Positions 6,764 through 6,892 of a stretch of 6,892 nucleotides of DNA are shown here, piece by piece. Position numbers and translations under genes: made by a program. Source of the stretch: Pseudolysobacter sp. (lineage in GTDB: Bacteria; Pseudomonadota; Gammaproteobacteria; Xanthomonadales; Rhodanobacteraceae); assembly GCA_025351985.1 (NCBI GenBank), contig JANXUW010000122.1:1-6892 (forward strand), written 5' to 3'. The notes beneath the pieces were generated by a model. The model saw nothing but the letters and a program-made list of their open reading frames with translations, was not told where the DNA came from and made no database searches. Positions within the stretch are counted from its first letter, which is position 1. Each line of letters starts with the position of its first letter.

Positions 6764-6832
6764 GACGCGCGCGCGACCCGACAACGAGACGCACTATCGC
6801 GTCAACGACGACTCCATTCAGACGAAACCACC

Positions 6833-6892
6833 ATGCCACAAATTACCTTGATCGAAGCCGTGACGATGGCGCTGGCCTACGAGATGACCGCC
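6833..6892 (+). CDS. 2-oxoacid dehydrogenase E1 component beta subunit, N-terminal fragment
   Basis: The first 20 codons of an open frame, beginning MPQITLIEAVTMALAYEM and running off the right edge. The ITLIEAVxxAL opening is characteristic of E1 beta subunits of the pyruvate and branched-chain 2-oxoacid dehydrogenases, which pair with the alpha chain to build the ThDP site. Its place 69 bases after E1 alpha on the same strand supports this strongly. The ribosome binding site is poor (a purine stretch, GACGAAA, before the ATG), so translation may be weaker than that of E1 alpha. The intervening 69 bases hold nothing I recognise. Too little is visible to separate pyruvate from branched-chain specificity. 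Confidence 0.85.
   Translation, partial: MPQITLIEAVTMALAYEMTA

Noticed and set aside
5594..6784. A 396-codon open frame on the minus strand, antisense to the E1 alpha gene.
   Set aside because: E1 alpha is confirmed by ThDP motifs and full-length family resemblance; the antisense frame has no recognisable domain or good ribosome binding site.
6648..6851. A 67-codon plus-strand frame spanning the end of E1 alpha and the start of E1 beta.
   Set aside because: Most of it overlaps E1 alpha in another frame and its translation is basic and low in complexity, with no ribosome binding site; the gap between the two E1 genes is only 69 bases.
1..6892. CRISPR arrays, insertion sequences, tRNA or rRNA genes, phage genes, toxin-antitoxin or defence modules.
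   Set aside because: Reading both strands showed no regularly spaced repeats, transposase motifs, terminal inverted repeats or RNA-gene signatures, and known metabolic and regulatory genes account for most of the window.

Overview
The window reads as a stretch of bacterial chromosome devoted to amino-acid catabolism. The high GC content, strong codon bias and protein types suggest a gammaproteobacterium of the Xanthomonadales, possibly the Rhodanobacteraceae or Xanthomonadaceae. The best taxonomic hint is the tryptophan 2,3-dioxygenase: its active-site residues fall one position from those I recall for the structurally studied Xanthomonas campestris enzyme. This placement is inference; no search was run.

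Layout. (1) Positions 1-2151, minus strand: a tyrosine-degradation pair, hpd (4-hydroxyphenylpyruvate dioxygenase) followed 54 bases downstream by hmgA (homogentisate 1,2-dioxygenase), which runs off the left edge. (2) Positions 2152-2243: a compact divergent control region with a near-consensus hpd promoter whose 17-base spacer holds an inverted repeat, plus a second perfect palindrome in the hpd leader. (3) Positions 2244-2714, plus strand: a MarR-family regulator, the obvious candidate to bind that repeat. A strong two-way terminator overlaps its stop codon. (4) Positions 2802-4325, minus strand: a POT-family proton-coupled peptide transporter. (5) Positions 4326-4573: a non-coding gap with weak promoter-like and inverted-repeat signals. 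(6) Positions 4574-5428, minus strand: tryptophan 2,3-dioxygenase (kynA). (7) Positions 5429-5683: a divergent non-coding region. (8) Positions 5684-6763, plus strand: the E1 alpha subunit of a ThDP-dependent 2-oxoacid dehydrogenase, closest in style to the branched-chain type. The first 20 codons of the E1 beta subunit start at 6833 and run off the right edge.

How the genes fit together. Peptides imported by the transporter could feed free amino acids. Hpd and HmgA take 4-hydroxyphenylpyruvate (from tyrosine) to maleylacetoacetate, KynA opens the indole ring of tryptophan, and the E1 alpha/beta complex would decarboxylate 2-oxoacids from branched-chain amino acids or pyruvate. The genes lie in at least four transcription units, so this is a neighbourhood of related function and not one operon.

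Every gene belongs to a well-known family. I see no CRISPR array, mobile element, tRNA, rRNA or toxin-antitoxin module, and nothing that amounts to an undescribed system. The item most worth following up is the regulatory architecture between hpd and the MarR gene.
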